A stretch of 64,000 nt of DNA from Pseudomonadota bacterium (lineage in GTDB: Bacteria; Desulfobacterota; Desulfobulbia; Desulfobulbales; Desulfocapsaceae). Below are positions 35,293-44,977 of this stretch, piece after piece (position 1 is the first letter of the stretch; the number at the start of each line of letters is the position of its first letter). The stretch lies in assembly GCA_018820855.1 (NCBI GenBank), contig JAHJNL010000029.1, positions 1 through 64,000 of the forward strand. The letters run 5' to 3'. A program made the position numbers and the translations under genes. A model generated the notes under the pieces. That model saw only the letters and a program-made list of their open reading frames with translations, was not told where the DNA came from and made no database searches.

Positions 35293-36318
35293 ATGACCAA
35301 ACCCAAAATCCTCATCATTGATGACGAACCCCTTATCCGCACGTTTATCGCCGGTGCGTTAGAAGAAGAAGGCTATGACCTTCATTTTGCCTCTGATGGA
35401 CAGGACGGGCTTAACCAGGCCATTGCCCTTCAACCCGATCTGATCTTTCTTGACATCCGAATGCCTATCCTTGATGGTGTTTCATTTCTCAGAGAATTCC
35501 ATAAGCAAACGGCCACACCCTGCCCCATCATTGCCATGACAGGATATAAGGATGACAGGGCACTTGACCAATGCTACCAGCTGGATGTCTTTGTCCTGAT
35601 AAGCAAGCCACTCTATCTCAACGAAATCATTGCCCTGGCACGCCGCTACACCCGACTTCCGCAGACCAGGGAACCGATAACTTTTGATATCCAGAGCGTG
35701 GAGTCACTGGGCAGGCAGGCAGCTTCCTTGGGTTTGGATTCCACAGCCTTTCAATACTTCATCGATGCCATCCCCTTCCCGGTATTTGTTAAAGATGAAG
35801 ACAGGATTTATATCCACACCAACAGTGCATTCGAAAATTTCACCGGACTTGATCGTGATAAATTATTAGGGAAGACATCACGGGATCTGCAACTCAAAGA
35901 TCTGACAGACCGAGAGGCAACACTGGAAGAAGAACTGCTCAGGAAAGGCGGTGTATTCGAACATGAGAAATCTGTCAGCGATGCCAAAGGTCTTTTCCGG
36001 GATGTTGTTATCTATCGCTCAGTCATTACAAGAAAAAATGACGGAGAACATCCTGTTGCCATCCTCGGTATAATAATCGACATAAACGATCTGGGCATCA
36101 AATCTTTTAAAAAAAAGCTGGCCCTGAAATACCCCCGCCTTTCCCCAAGAGAATGCGAAGTAGCGGACCTGGTCAGACAGGCAATGAGCAACAAGGAGAT
36201 CGCTGAACAGCTTCATATCTCTTTGAGCACCGTTGAATATCATCGAAACAATCTCAGGGACAAACTGGGAATCAAAGGCGATAATATCAACCTCAGCACT
36301 ACCCTGCTCACAATCTAA
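35293..36318 (+). CDS. Response regulator with PAS and LuxR-type HTH domains
   Basis: A 341-residue regulator. The REC domain (about 3-120) has DDEP and the acceptor aspartate in LIFLDIRMP. A PAS domain follows (about 155-265: AIPFPVFVKDEDRIYIHTNSAFENFTGL). A C-terminal LuxR/GerE helix-turn-helix has LSPRECEVADLVRQAMSNKEIAEQLHISLSTVEYH. An N-terminally longer frame from 35212 adds a hydrophobic leader and is rejected since REC should start near the N-terminus. It lies 20 bases before a REC-only protein, so the two may share one phosphorelay. Confidence 0.9.
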   Translation: MTKPKILIIDDEPLIRTFIAGALEEEGYDLHFASDGQDGLNQAIALQPDLIFLDIRMPILDGVSFLREFHKQTATPCPIIAMTGYKDDRALDQCYQLDVFVLISKPLYLNEIIALARRYTRLPQTREPITFDIQSVESLGRQAASLGLDSTAFQYFIDAIPFPVFVKDEDRIYIHTNSAFENFTGLDRDKLLGKTSRDLQLKDLTDREATLEEELLRKGGVFEHEKSVSDAKGLFRDVVIYRSVITRKNDGEHPVAILGIIIDINDLGIKSFKKKLALKYPRLSPRECEVADLVRQAMSNKEIAEQLHISLSTVEYHRNNLRDKLGIKGDNINLSTTLLTI

Positions 36319-36338
36319 AAAAGGAGAGTCAGGCAGCG

Positions 36339-36767
36339 ATGTCCATCAAAATGACGAACAACATGATATCCGCATCAGTGAATAATGCCGACCTCTCCGG
36401 AGCAGACGAATCCATTCTTATTGTTGACGACGAGAGGATGCAACGCGATCTTCTCTCCAAACTACTCAACGTCCTTGGATATGCAGCAACTGCTGTAGCA
36501 AGCGGAGAGGAAGCCGTGACCTTCCTCCGAACTCACCAGGTGAACCTGGTTATGCTGGATATGTGCATGACTCCGGGCATGAACGGACGACAGACCTTTG
36601 AGGCTATTCTGAAACTGCATCCTGAGCAAAAGGTCATTATTGTCAGCGGCTACTCAGACTCTGAAGAAATCAGCAAGTCTTTTGCACTGGGTGCCAAAGA
36701 TTTTGTCCGCAAGCCCTACACTATTGCAGAACTTGGACAGGCCGTCAAAAGAGGACTTAGTTCCTAA
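36339..36767 (+). CDS. Single-domain response regulator
   Basis: A 142-residue CheY-like protein with only a REC domain (about 25-140). Acidic pocket DDER is near 32, the acceptor aspartate is in VMLDMCMTPGMNG near 76, and the lysine of KPYT near 126 is intact. No output domain follows, so it probably serves as a phosphotransfer shuttle or interaction regulator. It ends one base before the convergent universal stress gene. Confidence 0.9.
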   Translation: MSIKMTNNMISASVNNADLSGADESILIVDDERMQRDLLSKLLNVLGYAATAVASGEEAVTFLRTHQVNLVMLDMCMTPGMNGRQTFEAILKLHPEQKVIIVSGYSDSEEISKSFALGAKDFVRKPYTIAELGQAVKRGLSS

Positions 36768-36768
36768 C

Positions 36769-37254
36769 TTATTCGCCAAGCCTGTTACGCAAACGTTCAG
36801 CGCTAACCGGATCCCTGTAAGAAAGAATAGAAATAGGGGATCGACGAAACAAGGTATTGGCTATACTCCCGGTAAAGGTGTGCAGAAGGTCCGATTTACC
36901 ACGAATCCCCATGATAATCATCTCCACCTCTTCCCGAACAGCGAACTTAAGTAATTCGTCAACAGGATCTCCTTCAAGGAGTGTACTTGTTATTTTTTCA
37001 TGGGGGTAATCGGTCACCTTGAGGAGTCTGGCAAATTTTTCCTCTTTATCCTGACGGATGGATTCTAACAGTTGTTTTTCATTCACATGGAAGCCATAAG
37101 AGGCAATATTACGTATGGCTTTGACATCTTTTTCTTCGATAACATGGACAAGAAGGAGATTCGCGTTTGTCTTCCTGGCCTGCTCAACGGCAAATTTAAA
37201 CAGGTTGTTTTTGTAATCAGAAAGGGCCAATGGGACCATTATTTTGTTGGACAT
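36769..37254 (-). CDS. Universal stress protein UspA family
   Basis: A 161-residue universal stress protein. It starts NKIMVPLALSDYKNNLFKFAVEQA, and near residues 127-146 carries GIRGKSDLLHTFTGSIANTLFRRSPISIL, close to the ATP-binding G-x2-G-x9-G(S/T) pattern. Such proteins bind nucleotides and help under stress or growth arrest. A clear ribosome site (TGAGGAG) lies upstream of the ATG. A palindrome lies 42 bases upstream. Confidence 0.9.
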   Translation of the reverse strand: MSNKIMVPLALSDYKNNLFKFAVEQARKTNANLLLVHVIEEKDVKAIRNIASYGFHVNEKQLLESIRQDKEEKFARLLKVTDYPHEKITSTLLEGDPVDELLKFAVREEVEMIIMGIRGKSDLLHTFTGSIANTLFRRSPISILSYRDPVSAERLRNRLGE

Positions 37255-37295
37255 GACAAAACTCCTCAGGTGGTAAAAAAATATCCGCTGTAAAA

Positions 37296-37312
37296 CTGTT
37301 AGCGCCTAACAG
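37296..37312. promoter_or_regulatory. CTGTTAG palindrome upstream of the usp gene
   Basis: CTGTTAG at 37296-37302 and CTAACAG at 37306-37312 form a perfect 7-3-7 inverted repeat 42 bases before the usp start codon. It is well placed for an operator, though it may also form an RNA hairpin. Confidence 0.4.
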
Positions 37313-37357
37313 ACGACAAGATTCAATTCATAGTGACGATTTCTCATCAGTATATCC

Positions 37358-37382
37358 CCTTTTGCTTTCCGGAAGCAAAAGG
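37358..37382 (-). terminator. Likely terminator of the DUF401 gene
   Basis: A perfect 10-bp stem (37358-37367 with 37373-37382, loop 5) lies just after the end of the DUF401 pseudogene, before the usp promoter region. The following T-run on the minus strand is poor, so confidence is moderate. Confidence 0.5.
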
Positions 37383-37410
37383 TATCTTTCAAGACCAAGA
37401 AAACACCGCA

Positions 37411-38706
37411 TTATCCTGGCAGCAAAGTCAATAATAGCCAGAACAGAAGACAGCCAAACAGAGCAAAGCATACACAGGGGGAAACCAAACGTCGCCAGGT
37501 TCTGGCCGGTTCTGCTCCAAAAAACTCGCAGGTCAGGACAAAACAGATGTGCAGGGGAGAAATCATCACGCCGGTGAACCCGAAAAATGTGGCCAGTACC
37601 AGGTAAGGTATGGTCTGATCGCGCATTCCGAGAGTGGCAAGGAGTGCCAGCAACAGGGGAAAGGTGGCTCCGACAAAGGCCACGTTGATCCCGGCCACCA
37701 TGCCTACCAGAAAAGGAAGAAAGGCGGCAGCTGCAACAAGGGCGATTCCGTCGCCTGCTGCACCAGCCATGGCATCCACAACGCCTGCCGCCTGCATGAT
37801 ATCTTTAAAAACAAAGATTGCCGCTATGACCGAAAGCATGGTCCACAGACTTTTCTTGCCAAGAACAGCCATCACAAACTTCAGGCCGAGACGATTTTGT
37901 ACCATCATGCAGATAACTGCGAAAAAAAGAGCTGCAATAACACCCCACTCAAAAGAAAATTTCGGGGCCAAAACCGGCAACAGACTTTCAAGTCCAACTG
38001 CACCTATAATGGCAATCAGCAAAGGCATCCCTTCTTTCATCACTAACACTATCTTGGCGCGTTGTGATGAAACAGCTCCTTCTTCGTTGCTCGTTCTAGC
38101 CTGCAAGGGACGCAAAAAAAAGAACCACCCGAGAAAAAACATCATCAGGACACCGGGCCAGGTACATGAAATAAAAGAGAGCAAAGGGATGTCAGCCAAA
38201 GCCACGGTAAGAATAATCCCTGGATAAAGCGGCCAGGCAAGTTCCCAAACATGCCTGAACCAGTAGTTAATCAATGCCCGTTCTCCACTTGTAAGCTCCA
38301 TGGATTCAGAAACAGATTGCACCATAGGTGCTGAAAAAACAGCTCCACCAGGCATGGGCAAAAGTCCAATCAAAGCAGGAAAAAAGATCAAGCGAAGTCG
38401 GGGACTGTGGAGATAGCCAGACAACATGGTCATGAGCCGCTTTGATTGGCCAGATCGTTCAAGGCCGTCAGAAAGGATGAGGATGAAAGCGATTATGGCT
38501 AAGAGAAAAAGAAATTTTTCCTAGGTGAGAGCCAACAGGCCTGTCTTAGCAAAGGTCAACGGTGACAGACCAAAGAAAAAACCCATGGCAAGAGCCCCGA
38601 CAAGGATAGAAATGGCCAGACCTCTTTTGAAACGAATTCCAAGCAGCATGAGGAAAAAGGCCCCAAGCACTTTTAAAAAGGGTAACGCTGCTGTCAGCCA
38701 GTCCAT
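37411..38706 (-). pseudogene. DUF401 membrane protein interrupted by an in-frame TAG
   Basis: A multi-pass membrane protein of the DUF401 family, about 430 codons. The N-terminal part starts MDWLTAALPFLKVLGAFF with AAGGA six bases before the ATG (38706), and runs to a TAG at 38523-38521. The same frame then continues without gap: EKFLFLLAIIAFILILSDG, then FFPALIGLLPMPGG (a family hallmark) to a stop at 37411. Only one codon breaks the frame; CAG to TAG is the simplest cause. Family function is uncertain, with a transporter fold likely. The break separates two N-terminal helices from the rest, so activity is doubtful unless the stop is read through. Confidence 0.85.
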
Positions 38707-38757
38707 TGGAATCCTTACACTATCGGAACAGATAGTTATCCTCACTTCAACAGAACA

Positions 38758-38799
38758 ATCAAAAAAGGCCCTCTTTTCTAAGAAGGGGCCTTTTTTGAT
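38758..38799 (-). terminator. Terminator after the YkgJ-type gene
   Basis: A 14-bp stem (38758-38771 with 38786-38799) whose arms carry A and T runs. It lies between the minus-strand YkgJ-type gene (ending 38823) and the DUF401 gene, and can work in both directions. Confidence 0.8.
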
Positions 38800-38822
38800 C
38801 CTAACTCCTACGCAAATGAAGC

Positions 38823-39545
38823 TTACCTGTTGTTCAAAATATCCTCAATATTCTTCTCTTCGATCTTATGCGCAAAAATTCTCTGCAGTAATGGGCCTAA
38901 TATTTCCACATCCTCTTCCAGGAACAGAAAACCTGGAAGAGGCAATGCCTTCACCACTTGCGCACGCCCCTGATCTGCTGACGATGCAGGCAGCAGCCCG
39001 ATATACTGTCTGTTTTCAGGAAGATCGCTCAGAGCAAGGAGGACATCAAGCATATTCCCCCAGTATTCACCCTGCCCCAGATGTTCAATAATCTGCATAA
39101 CTGCAGTGGAAGCTGCAAGATAGCTTTCTGAAATCACGGCTGATATTCCAGGAATACATTTTTTTTCAGAAACAAAACAGCGACAGGAGAAAGGTCGAAC
39201 CTCATAAACAGCGCAGCAGTCATTTTCCAAAAACGGGCAACCACTTTCATTGCCATAAGCCCCGGACTCCACATCATCTCCCTGCAAACAGGCAGCGGCA
39301 AAACCGTTGGTTGTCATTTCAGGACGCCTGGTAACTCCTTTTTGCTGCATTTTTTTCGCAAACCACTCCATTTTCCCATTCTCACGAATATGACGGTGGA
39401 TCAGATCCCCTTCAACAGCAGCCATTGTCACATTTTGTGTACAACAGACACGGCAACCCTTTTTACAGATAATTTTCTCCTGCGTTGCCCATGTTTCAAA
39501 TTCATCATAGATCGCTAACAAAATTCTTTCTTTTAATGAAACCAT
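38823..39545 (-). CDS. YkgJ-family cysteine-cluster protein
   Basis: A 240-residue protein with the YkgJ-type cysteine pattern: CKKGCRVCC near residues 27-35, then CPFLENDCCAVYEVRPFSCRCF near 104-125, likely binding zinc or an iron-sulfur cluster. The ATG at 39545 is preferred because GGAAGAG lies a few bases before it; a longer frame to 39614 lacks such a site. Family function is unknown. The C-terminal 90 residues (ALPLPGFLFLEEDVEILG) do not match anything I recognise. Confidence 0.8.
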   Translation of the reverse strand: MVSLKERILLAIYDEFETWATQEKIICKKGCRVCCTQNVTMAAVEGDLIHRHIRENGKMEWFAKKMQQKGVTRRPEMTTNGFAAACLQGDDVESGAYGNESGCPFLENDCCAVYEVRPFSCRCFVSEKKCIPGISAVISESYLAASTAVMQIIEHLGQGEYWGNMLDVLLALSDLPENRQYIGLLPASSADQGRAQVVKALPLPGFLFLEEDVEILGPLLQRIFAHKIEEKNIEDILNNR

Positions 39546-39721
39546 ACTATCTCTTCCTTTTTCTGTGATAAATTCAATATCATACTGCGCTAGCATAGTG
39601 GTTGACTTTTCCAAGCGCCTTCATATATAATAAAAAAAACCTGCTTGTTCAGCTGGTTATCTTATGGTGCAATCCCACTTGCGCCACTATAGCAGTTCAA
39701 TTCTTAAAAAAGGAGAATATT

Positions 39722-40426
39722 ATGACACTTTCTAGAATTTGCGTTCTCTCTCTTTTCTTTCTGATAACCAGCAGTATCAATGCAGTCTCAGCTTCCAGCG
39801 AAGATTATTCCGATCCCCAGGCCTTGGTGGATGAAAGCAGCGTCGTCTTTCAACGCTTCAAGGAAGATCCGAATATGACATGGTTTCGCGATAATGTTCA
39901 AAACGCCAAGGCAATCTTCATTGTCCCGCAAATGCTGAAGGCAGGCTTTATCATCGGTGGTTCCGGCGGCTCAGGAGCACTACTCTCCAAAGACATGAAA
40001 ACCGGCGACTGGAGCTATCCTGCTTTTTACACCATGGGATCTGTCTCATTCGGATTGCAGGCCGGCGGTGAAGCCTCGGAAATCATCCTCATGATCATGA
40101 CTGAAAAAGGTATGGATTCCATGCTGACCACATCCTTTAAACTTGGAGCAGATGCCACGGTAGCAGCCGGACCTGTGGGAACGGGTGTCAAGGCAGCAAC
40201 GACAGACATCCTTGCCTTTGCCAGATCCAAAGGAGCCTTTGCCGGGATATCCATCGAAGGAGCTGTGATCAGCCCTCGCAACAAGTGGAACGAATCATAT
40301 TATGGACAACCCACTACTCCTGCCGACATTGTTATCAGACATATGGTAACAAACCCTCAGGCCGATAAACTACGTGCTCTGGTAACAGAACAGGGTAAGC
40401 AAACAACCACCAAGGTAACCTATTAA
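39722..40426 (+). CDS. Exported SYLF/YSC84-domain protein
   Basis: A 234-residue exported protein (signal peptide to about residue 25, ending VSA) with a SYLF (YSC84) domain: NVQNAKAIFIVPQMLKAGFIIGGSGGSGALL and TTSFKLGADATVAAGPVGTG. SYLF domains bind lipid or membranes; bacterial members are periplasmic. AAAGGAG lies just upstream of the ATG at 39722. A strong terminator follows, separating it from the RND pump operon. Confidence 0.9.
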   Translation: MTLSRICVLSLFFLITSSINAVSASSEDYSDPQALVDESSVVFQRFKEDPNMTWFRDNVQNAKAIFIVPQMLKAGFIIGGSGGSGALLSKDMKTGDWSYPAFYTMGSVSFGLQAGGEASEIILMIMTEKGMDSMLTTSFKLGADATVAAGPVGTGVKAATTDILAFARSKGAFAGISIEGAVISPRNKWNESYYGQPTTPADIVIRHMVTNPQADKLRALVTEQGKQTTTKVTY

Positions 40427-40540
40427 CCCCATCAATTTTGCTCTGCAACTCCAACAGATTTTGGCGGATATTTTGTAACAGTTTCTTACTTATCTTCATC
40501 GAGACATATCCCTTATACCCAAAATAAAAGACTCTTTAAG

Positions 40541-40576
40541 AAAACGACCTGGCAGTCCAGGTCGTTTTGTTTTTTT
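40541..40576 (+). terminator. Intrinsic terminator before the RND operon
   Basis: A perfect 12-bp stem (40541-40552 with 40557-40568) with loop CAGT and a following T-run. It ends the SYLF transcript only 30 bases before the RND adaptor start, leaving very little room for a separate promoter downstream. Confidence 0.92.
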
Positions 40577-40606
40577 ACACCCCTTTTTGCAATAGGAACT
40601 GATTCA

Positions 40607-41794
40607 ATGATTGGTAAAATGCAACTCCTGCCCCTCTGTCTTGGGGTCTGTCTAGCTCTGTCCGCCTGTTCTTCTGATAAAAAGAATCAACAGGAAAACA
40701 CCCCACAGGCACCACCGCCTCTGCCTGTGGAAACAATTACCGTACAACAAGAACAGGTTCCTATCTGGCTGGAATACACCGGAAAAACAGAAGCCACCCA
40801 GCGCATAGAAGTCCGGGCCCGTGTCTCAGGAACCCTGGAAGAGGTCCTCTTCAACGATGGTGATTTTGTAACAAAAGGCCAGAAACTCTTTGTCATTGAA
40901 AAAACTTCTTACCAGGCATCTCTTGACCAGGCACAGGCCGTACTGGAACAGGACACAGCCTCGTTGAATCTGGCAATTTCTGATGTGGATCGCTACAAGC
41001 CGCTGGTAGCAAAAGATCTGGCGCCCAAAGCAACGCTGGACCAGTACGTTGCCAAGGCCGATGAACTGCGCGCCCGAATTAAATCTGATCAGGCTTCAAT
41101 CAGGGAAGCAAAGCTCAATCTCAGCTACACCGATGTCCTTGCGCCAGAATCAGGACGCGTCGGTCGCAAGCAGGTGGATGTCGGCAATATCGTAGGCTAT
41201 GCAGAAAAAACTCTGCTCGCCACCATCATCTTTGATGATCCCATGTACGCCTATTTCAACCCCAGTGAAGAAGAGTTCCAGATCATGCGCCAGCATAAAT
41301 CAATGCAGATCATGCCTGCCAAGGTCCGTGTCCCTGATAATCGGGGAAATCTGGTAAAACGAGAACCCTACCAGGGGCAGGTCGATTTTGGCGACAACCG
41401 TGTGGACCGAATGACTGGCACCATCACCATGCGTGCCATTGTTCCCAACCCGGACCATGACATCCTTGAAGGTACCTTTGTTTATGTGGATGTCTTTGTC
41501 TCTGACAAATCTGAATTCATGATGGTTCCTCCCAGTGTGGTTATGGAAGATCAGCAGGGGAGTTTTCTCTACATTGTCAACAAAGACGGAAAGGCTGAAC
41601 GAGTGAATGTCAAACGCGGGTTTGAGAGCAGGTTTTACCTGCAGATCACGGAAGGACTGCCAGACAATTCCCAGGTCATCATTTCAGGACTGCAAAAAGT
41701 CAGGCAAGGCGGCAAGGTAACAGCTAAAGATGTCACTGCCGAAAAGGGCGTCATGGCAGTCTTGAAGCAACAAAAGATGACCCCCACGGAGTAA
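40607..41794 (+). CDS. RND efflux periplasmic adaptor (AcrA/MexA-like)
   Basis: A 395-residue membrane-fusion lipoprotein with lipobox LSAC (C21). The biotinyl-lipoyl half-motifs flank a coiled-coil hairpin (about 90-160, DQAQAVLEQDTASLNLAIS). The barrel segment VRARVSGTLEEVLFNDGDFVTKGQKLF is typical. It links the inner-membrane pump to the outer-membrane channel. It overlaps nothing but sits two bases before the pump gene; since only 30 bases separate it from an upstream terminator, it may depend on read-through from the SYLF gene. Confidence 0.94.
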   Translation: MIGKMQLLPLCLGVCLALSACSSDKKNQQENTPQAPPPLPVETITVQQEQVPIWLEYTGKTEATQRIEVRARVSGTLEEVLFNDGDFVTKGQKLFVIEKTSYQASLDQAQAVLEQDTASLNLAISDVDRYKPLVAKDLAPKATLDQYVAKADELRARIKSDQASIREAKLNLSYTDVLAPESGRVGRKQVDVGNIVGYAEKTLLATIIFDDPMYAYFNPSEEEFQIMRQHKSMQIMPAKVRVPDNRGNLVKREPYQGQVDFGDNRVDRMTGTITMRAIVPNPDHDILEGTFVYVDVFVSDKSEFMMVPPSVVMEDQQGSFLYIVNKDGKAERVNVKRGFESRFYLQITEGLPDNSQVIISGLQKVRQGGKVTAKDVTAEKGVMAVLKQQKMTPTE

Positions 41795-41796
41795 AT

Positions 41797-44700
41797 ATGC
41801 TATCCATATTTTTTATTAAAAGACCCATATTTGCCATGGTCATCGCTCTGATGACCGTGATTGCAGGGGCGGTCTGTATTGTCATCCTGCCCATCCAGGA
41901 ATATCCGGATGTAACGCCACCCACGGTTGTCGTTTCTGCCACCTATGTCGGAGCCAATGCATATACTGTAGAAGAGTCCGTAACCCGTCCCCTCGAAGAC
42001 CAGATCAATGGGGTCAAGGGTATGATCTACATGGATTCCTCATCCACCAGTTCCGGGACCTCCACTATCAATATCTATTTTGAACCTGGCTATGACTTGG
42101 ATATTGCCACTGTGGATGTTCAGAACAAGGTCTCCATGGCCACCCCTCAGCTCCCATCCGAAGTTAAACAACAAGGAGTTATGGTCGACAAACAATCTCC
42201 TTCAATCATCTGTTTTGTCGGCGTAACCGGCGATGAACGCTATGATGACAAGTTTCTTAGTAACTTTGTTAACATCAATATCCTCGACGAACTACGCCGT
42301 ATTCCCGGTGTCGGGAAAGCAACCAACATGGGGGAGAAAAAATATTCCATCCGTGTATGGCTTGATCCTGATCGGGTGAAATCCCTGGGACTCAGTCCCA
42401 ATGATATTATCAGCTCCATTCAATCTCAGAACAGGCAGGCTGCTCTCGGTCGTATCGGAGCCGCGCCCACCTTTAAAAATCAACAGATCGAATTTGTCCT
42501 CACCACTGATGGCCGTCTCAGTCAGGTCAAGGAATTTGAGAACATCGTAATCAAATTCAAGGATGACGGCACCCTGGTCTACCTCAAAGACGTGGCAAAA
42601 GTTGAGATGGGATCGGAAAAGTATGACTGGAATGCTCTTATCAATAAAAAAGAAGCTGCCCTCGTTGCCATCTATCAACAGCCCGGCTCTAATTCTTTAG
42701 AGATTAAACAGGCCGTTGTTAAAAAAATGGAAGAACTCAAAGACCGTTTCCCAGAAGGGGTTGAATACCGCATTCCCTACGATACGACTCTCTTTGTTGA
42801 CGTAGCCATTGCAAACGTCGTGGAAACACTCTTTATTGCTGTGGCACTGGTTGTTCTGACCATCCTTATTTTTCTCGGATCCATCCGTCCCACTATAATT
42901 GCCGTCATTTCCGTTCCTGTGTCGCTTGTAGGAACCTTTGCCATACTGAAAGCTGCAGACTTTTCCATAAACTTTCTGACCCTTTTTGGTTTGATCCTGG
43001 CCATTGGTATTGTGGTCGATGACGTTATCCTGGTAGTGGAGAACGTGGAGAGGCTGCTGAGCGAAGAACCGGATCTGACCGTTCCTCAAGTCGTCAAAAA
43101 AGCGATGATCCAGCTCATTGGCCCAATCATAGCAACTACTCTGGTCCTTGTGGCTGTCTTTGTTCCAGTCTCTTTCATGCCTGGGCTGACCGGTTCCATC
43201 TACCGTCAGTTTTCCTTAACCATCAGTTTCTCAGTTCTCATCTCCTCGGTGAATGCGCTGACCCTGTCACCGGCATTGGCCGCCATCCTTATTAAACGTA
43301 CCAAGGAAGGAAGCAAGAAGTTTATCTTCTTCCGTTGGTTTGACACTTTTTTTAATTGGGTTACAGGCATCTACACCGGCACTGTCAACTTTCTGATCAA
43401 GACCCGCTATCTGGTCATGCTTGCCTTTTTCGGGATGGTCTGGGTTACCTACTATCTTTTTACCATTACTCCCACAGGCTTTGTCCCTGAAGAGGACAAG
43501 GGCGCATTAATGGTCATGTATAATCTCAAACCCGGTTCTTCCATCGAAAAAACATCAGAAATACGCAAAGAATTCGAAGAGATCCTCCTCGCCATTCCCG
43601 GAATCAAAGATGTGGTCATCATTGATGGCTACAATATACTTTCCTCAACTTTGGATTCCAGTTCCGGTGCTGGTTTTATTTCCCTGACCCCTTGGGAGGA
43701 ACGCAAAACACCGGAACTTCAAGTGGCTGGCATTATCCGGGCCATCAATGAAAAAGGACAAGCCATCACCGACGCCAATGTTGGGGCCTTTAATATTCCA
43801 GGAATACCAGGACTCGGAACAGTAGGCGGTTTTGACTTTAGAATGCAGGATTTTCTTTCCGGTGATCTCAATACTTTTGTTAATTATACGAGGCAACTCC
43901 TGGCCGAGGCTAATAAGGACCCTCGTATCGAAAAAGCATACACCACATATTCCCCCAACTATCCTATGCTCGCAGTCGATGTAGATCGTAGAAAGGCAGC
44001 AGCACTAGGGGTGGAGATGTCTGAACTCTATTCCACCATGCAGGCCTATTTTGGTTCTTTCTATGTCAACGACTTCAACAAATATGGCAAGGTCTATCGG
44101 GTCTATGTCCAGGCCGACAAGAACTTTAGAAGTGAGGTCAAAGATATAGACAAACTCTTTGTTAAGAATTACCAGGGTAATATGGTTCCCCTTTCCACCC
44201 TGCTCAAGGTTTCCTTTGAAACCGGCCCCCAGAACCTACAGCATTACAACATGTACCGATCCATCACCATCAACGGTGGAGCTGCTCCAGGTTACAGCTC
44301 AGGTCAGGCCATGGCAGCAATGCAGGAAATCTCAGAGAAGGTGTTACCGCCAAGCAAGACTTACGGTTTTGATTGGTCCGGTATGTCCTACCAGGAAAGG
44401 CTTGCCGGCAATATGACCATATACGTCTTCACCTTTGCCATTGTTGCCGTCTACCTCTTTCTCTGCGCCCAGTTTGAAAGCTGGGTACTGCCTATTATGA
44501 TTCTTATCCCCGTACCTCTGGTCATGCTCGGAGCCTTGGTCGCCCTGAAGATCACCGGAATCGACAATAATCTCTTTGCCCAGGTGGGTCTGATCCTGCT
44601 AATCGGCATGTCCACTAAAAATGCGATTCTCATTATCGAGTTCTGCAAGGAGCAGCGAGAAGATGGATTCTCCATTATAGAATCAGCGCAAAATGCTGCT

Positions 44701-44946
44701 CGCCTGCGATTCCGACCCATTATGATGACCATTATCTCTTTTCTCCTCGGCGTCCTGCCCCTCGCCTTTGCAGCGGGTGCCGGAGCCATGACCATGCGCT
44801 CCATTGGCGTTGTCATCATGGGAGGAATGATCGCCGCAACCTTTGTCTCCACCCTCCTGGTCCCCGTTATCTATGTCCTTTTGGAGACGGTGCGAGAAAA
44901 ATTTGTCAGTGTCGAAGAAGAAGTTCGCAATCGGCAGCTAGTTTAG
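41797..44946 (+). CDS. RND multidrug efflux pump, HAE1 family (AcrB-like)
   Basis: A 1049-residue inner-membrane proton-driven drug exporter. It begins SIFFIKRPIFAMVIAL, and has the DD pair in GIVVDDVILVVENVERL (about 407-408) and the lysine in STKNAILIIEFCKEQ (about 945), which form the proton relay. Two large periplasmic loops and the duplicated six-helix blocks are present. HAE1 members export drugs, bile salts or solvents. It follows the adaptor and precedes the outer-membrane factor. Confidence 0.96.
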   Translation: MLSIFFIKRPIFAMVIALMTVIAGAVCIVILPIQEYPDVTPPTVVVSATYVGANAYTVEESVTRPLEDQINGVKGMIYMDSSSTSSGTSTINIYFEPGYDLDIATVDVQNKVSMATPQLPSEVKQQGVMVDKQSPSIICFVGVTGDERYDDKFLSNFVNINILDELRRIPGVGKATNMGEKKYSIRVWLDPDRVKSLGLSPNDIISSIQSQNRQAALGRIGAAPTFKNQQIEFVLTTDGRLSQVKEFENIVIKFKDDGTLVYLKDVAKVEMGSEKYDWNALINKKEAALVAIYQQPGSNSLEIKQAVVKKMEELKDRFPEGVEYRIPYDTTLFVDVAIANVVETLFIAVALVVLTILIFLGSIRPTIIAVISVPVSLVGTFAILKAADFSINFLTLFGLILAIGIVVDDVILVVENVERLLSEEPDLTVPQVVKKAMIQLIGPIIATTLVLVAVFVPVSFMPGLTGSIYRQFSLTISFSVLISSVNALTLSPALAAILIKRTKEGSKKFIFFRWFDTFFNWVTGIYTGTVNFLIKTRYLVMLAFFGMVWVTYYLFTITPTGFVPEEDKGALMVMYNLKPGSSIEKTSEIRKEFEEILLAIPGIKDVVIIDGYNILSSTLDSSSGAGFISLTPWEERKTPELQVAGIIRAINEKGQAITDANVGAFNIPGIPGLGTVGGFDFRMQDFLSGDLNTFVNYTRQLLAEANKDPRIEKAYTTYSPNYPMLAVDVDRRKAAALGVEMSELYSTMQAYFGSFYVNDFNKYGKVYRVYVQADKNFRSEVKDIDKLFVKNYQGNMVPLSTLLKVSFETGPQNLQHYNMYRSITINGGAAPGYSSGQAMAAMQEISEKVLPPSKTYGFDWSGMSYQERLAGNMTIYVFTFAIVAVYLFLCAQFESWVLPIMILIPVPLVMLGALVALKITGIDNNLFAQVGLILLIGMSTKNAILIIEFCKEQREDGFSIIESAQNAARLRFRPIMMTIISFLLGVLPLAFAAGAGAMTMRSIGVVIMGGMIAATFVSTLLVPVIYVLLETVREKFVSVEEEVRNRQLV

Positions 44947-44977
44947 GATTATTAATACAAGATCCGCAGGTAATCGT

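Noticed and set aside
38521-38523. Pyrrolysine coding as an explanation of the TAG in the DUF401 gene
   Set aside because: Several intact genes here (for example those ending at 27843, 28399 and 15378) use TAG as a normal stop, and no pyl genes are visible.
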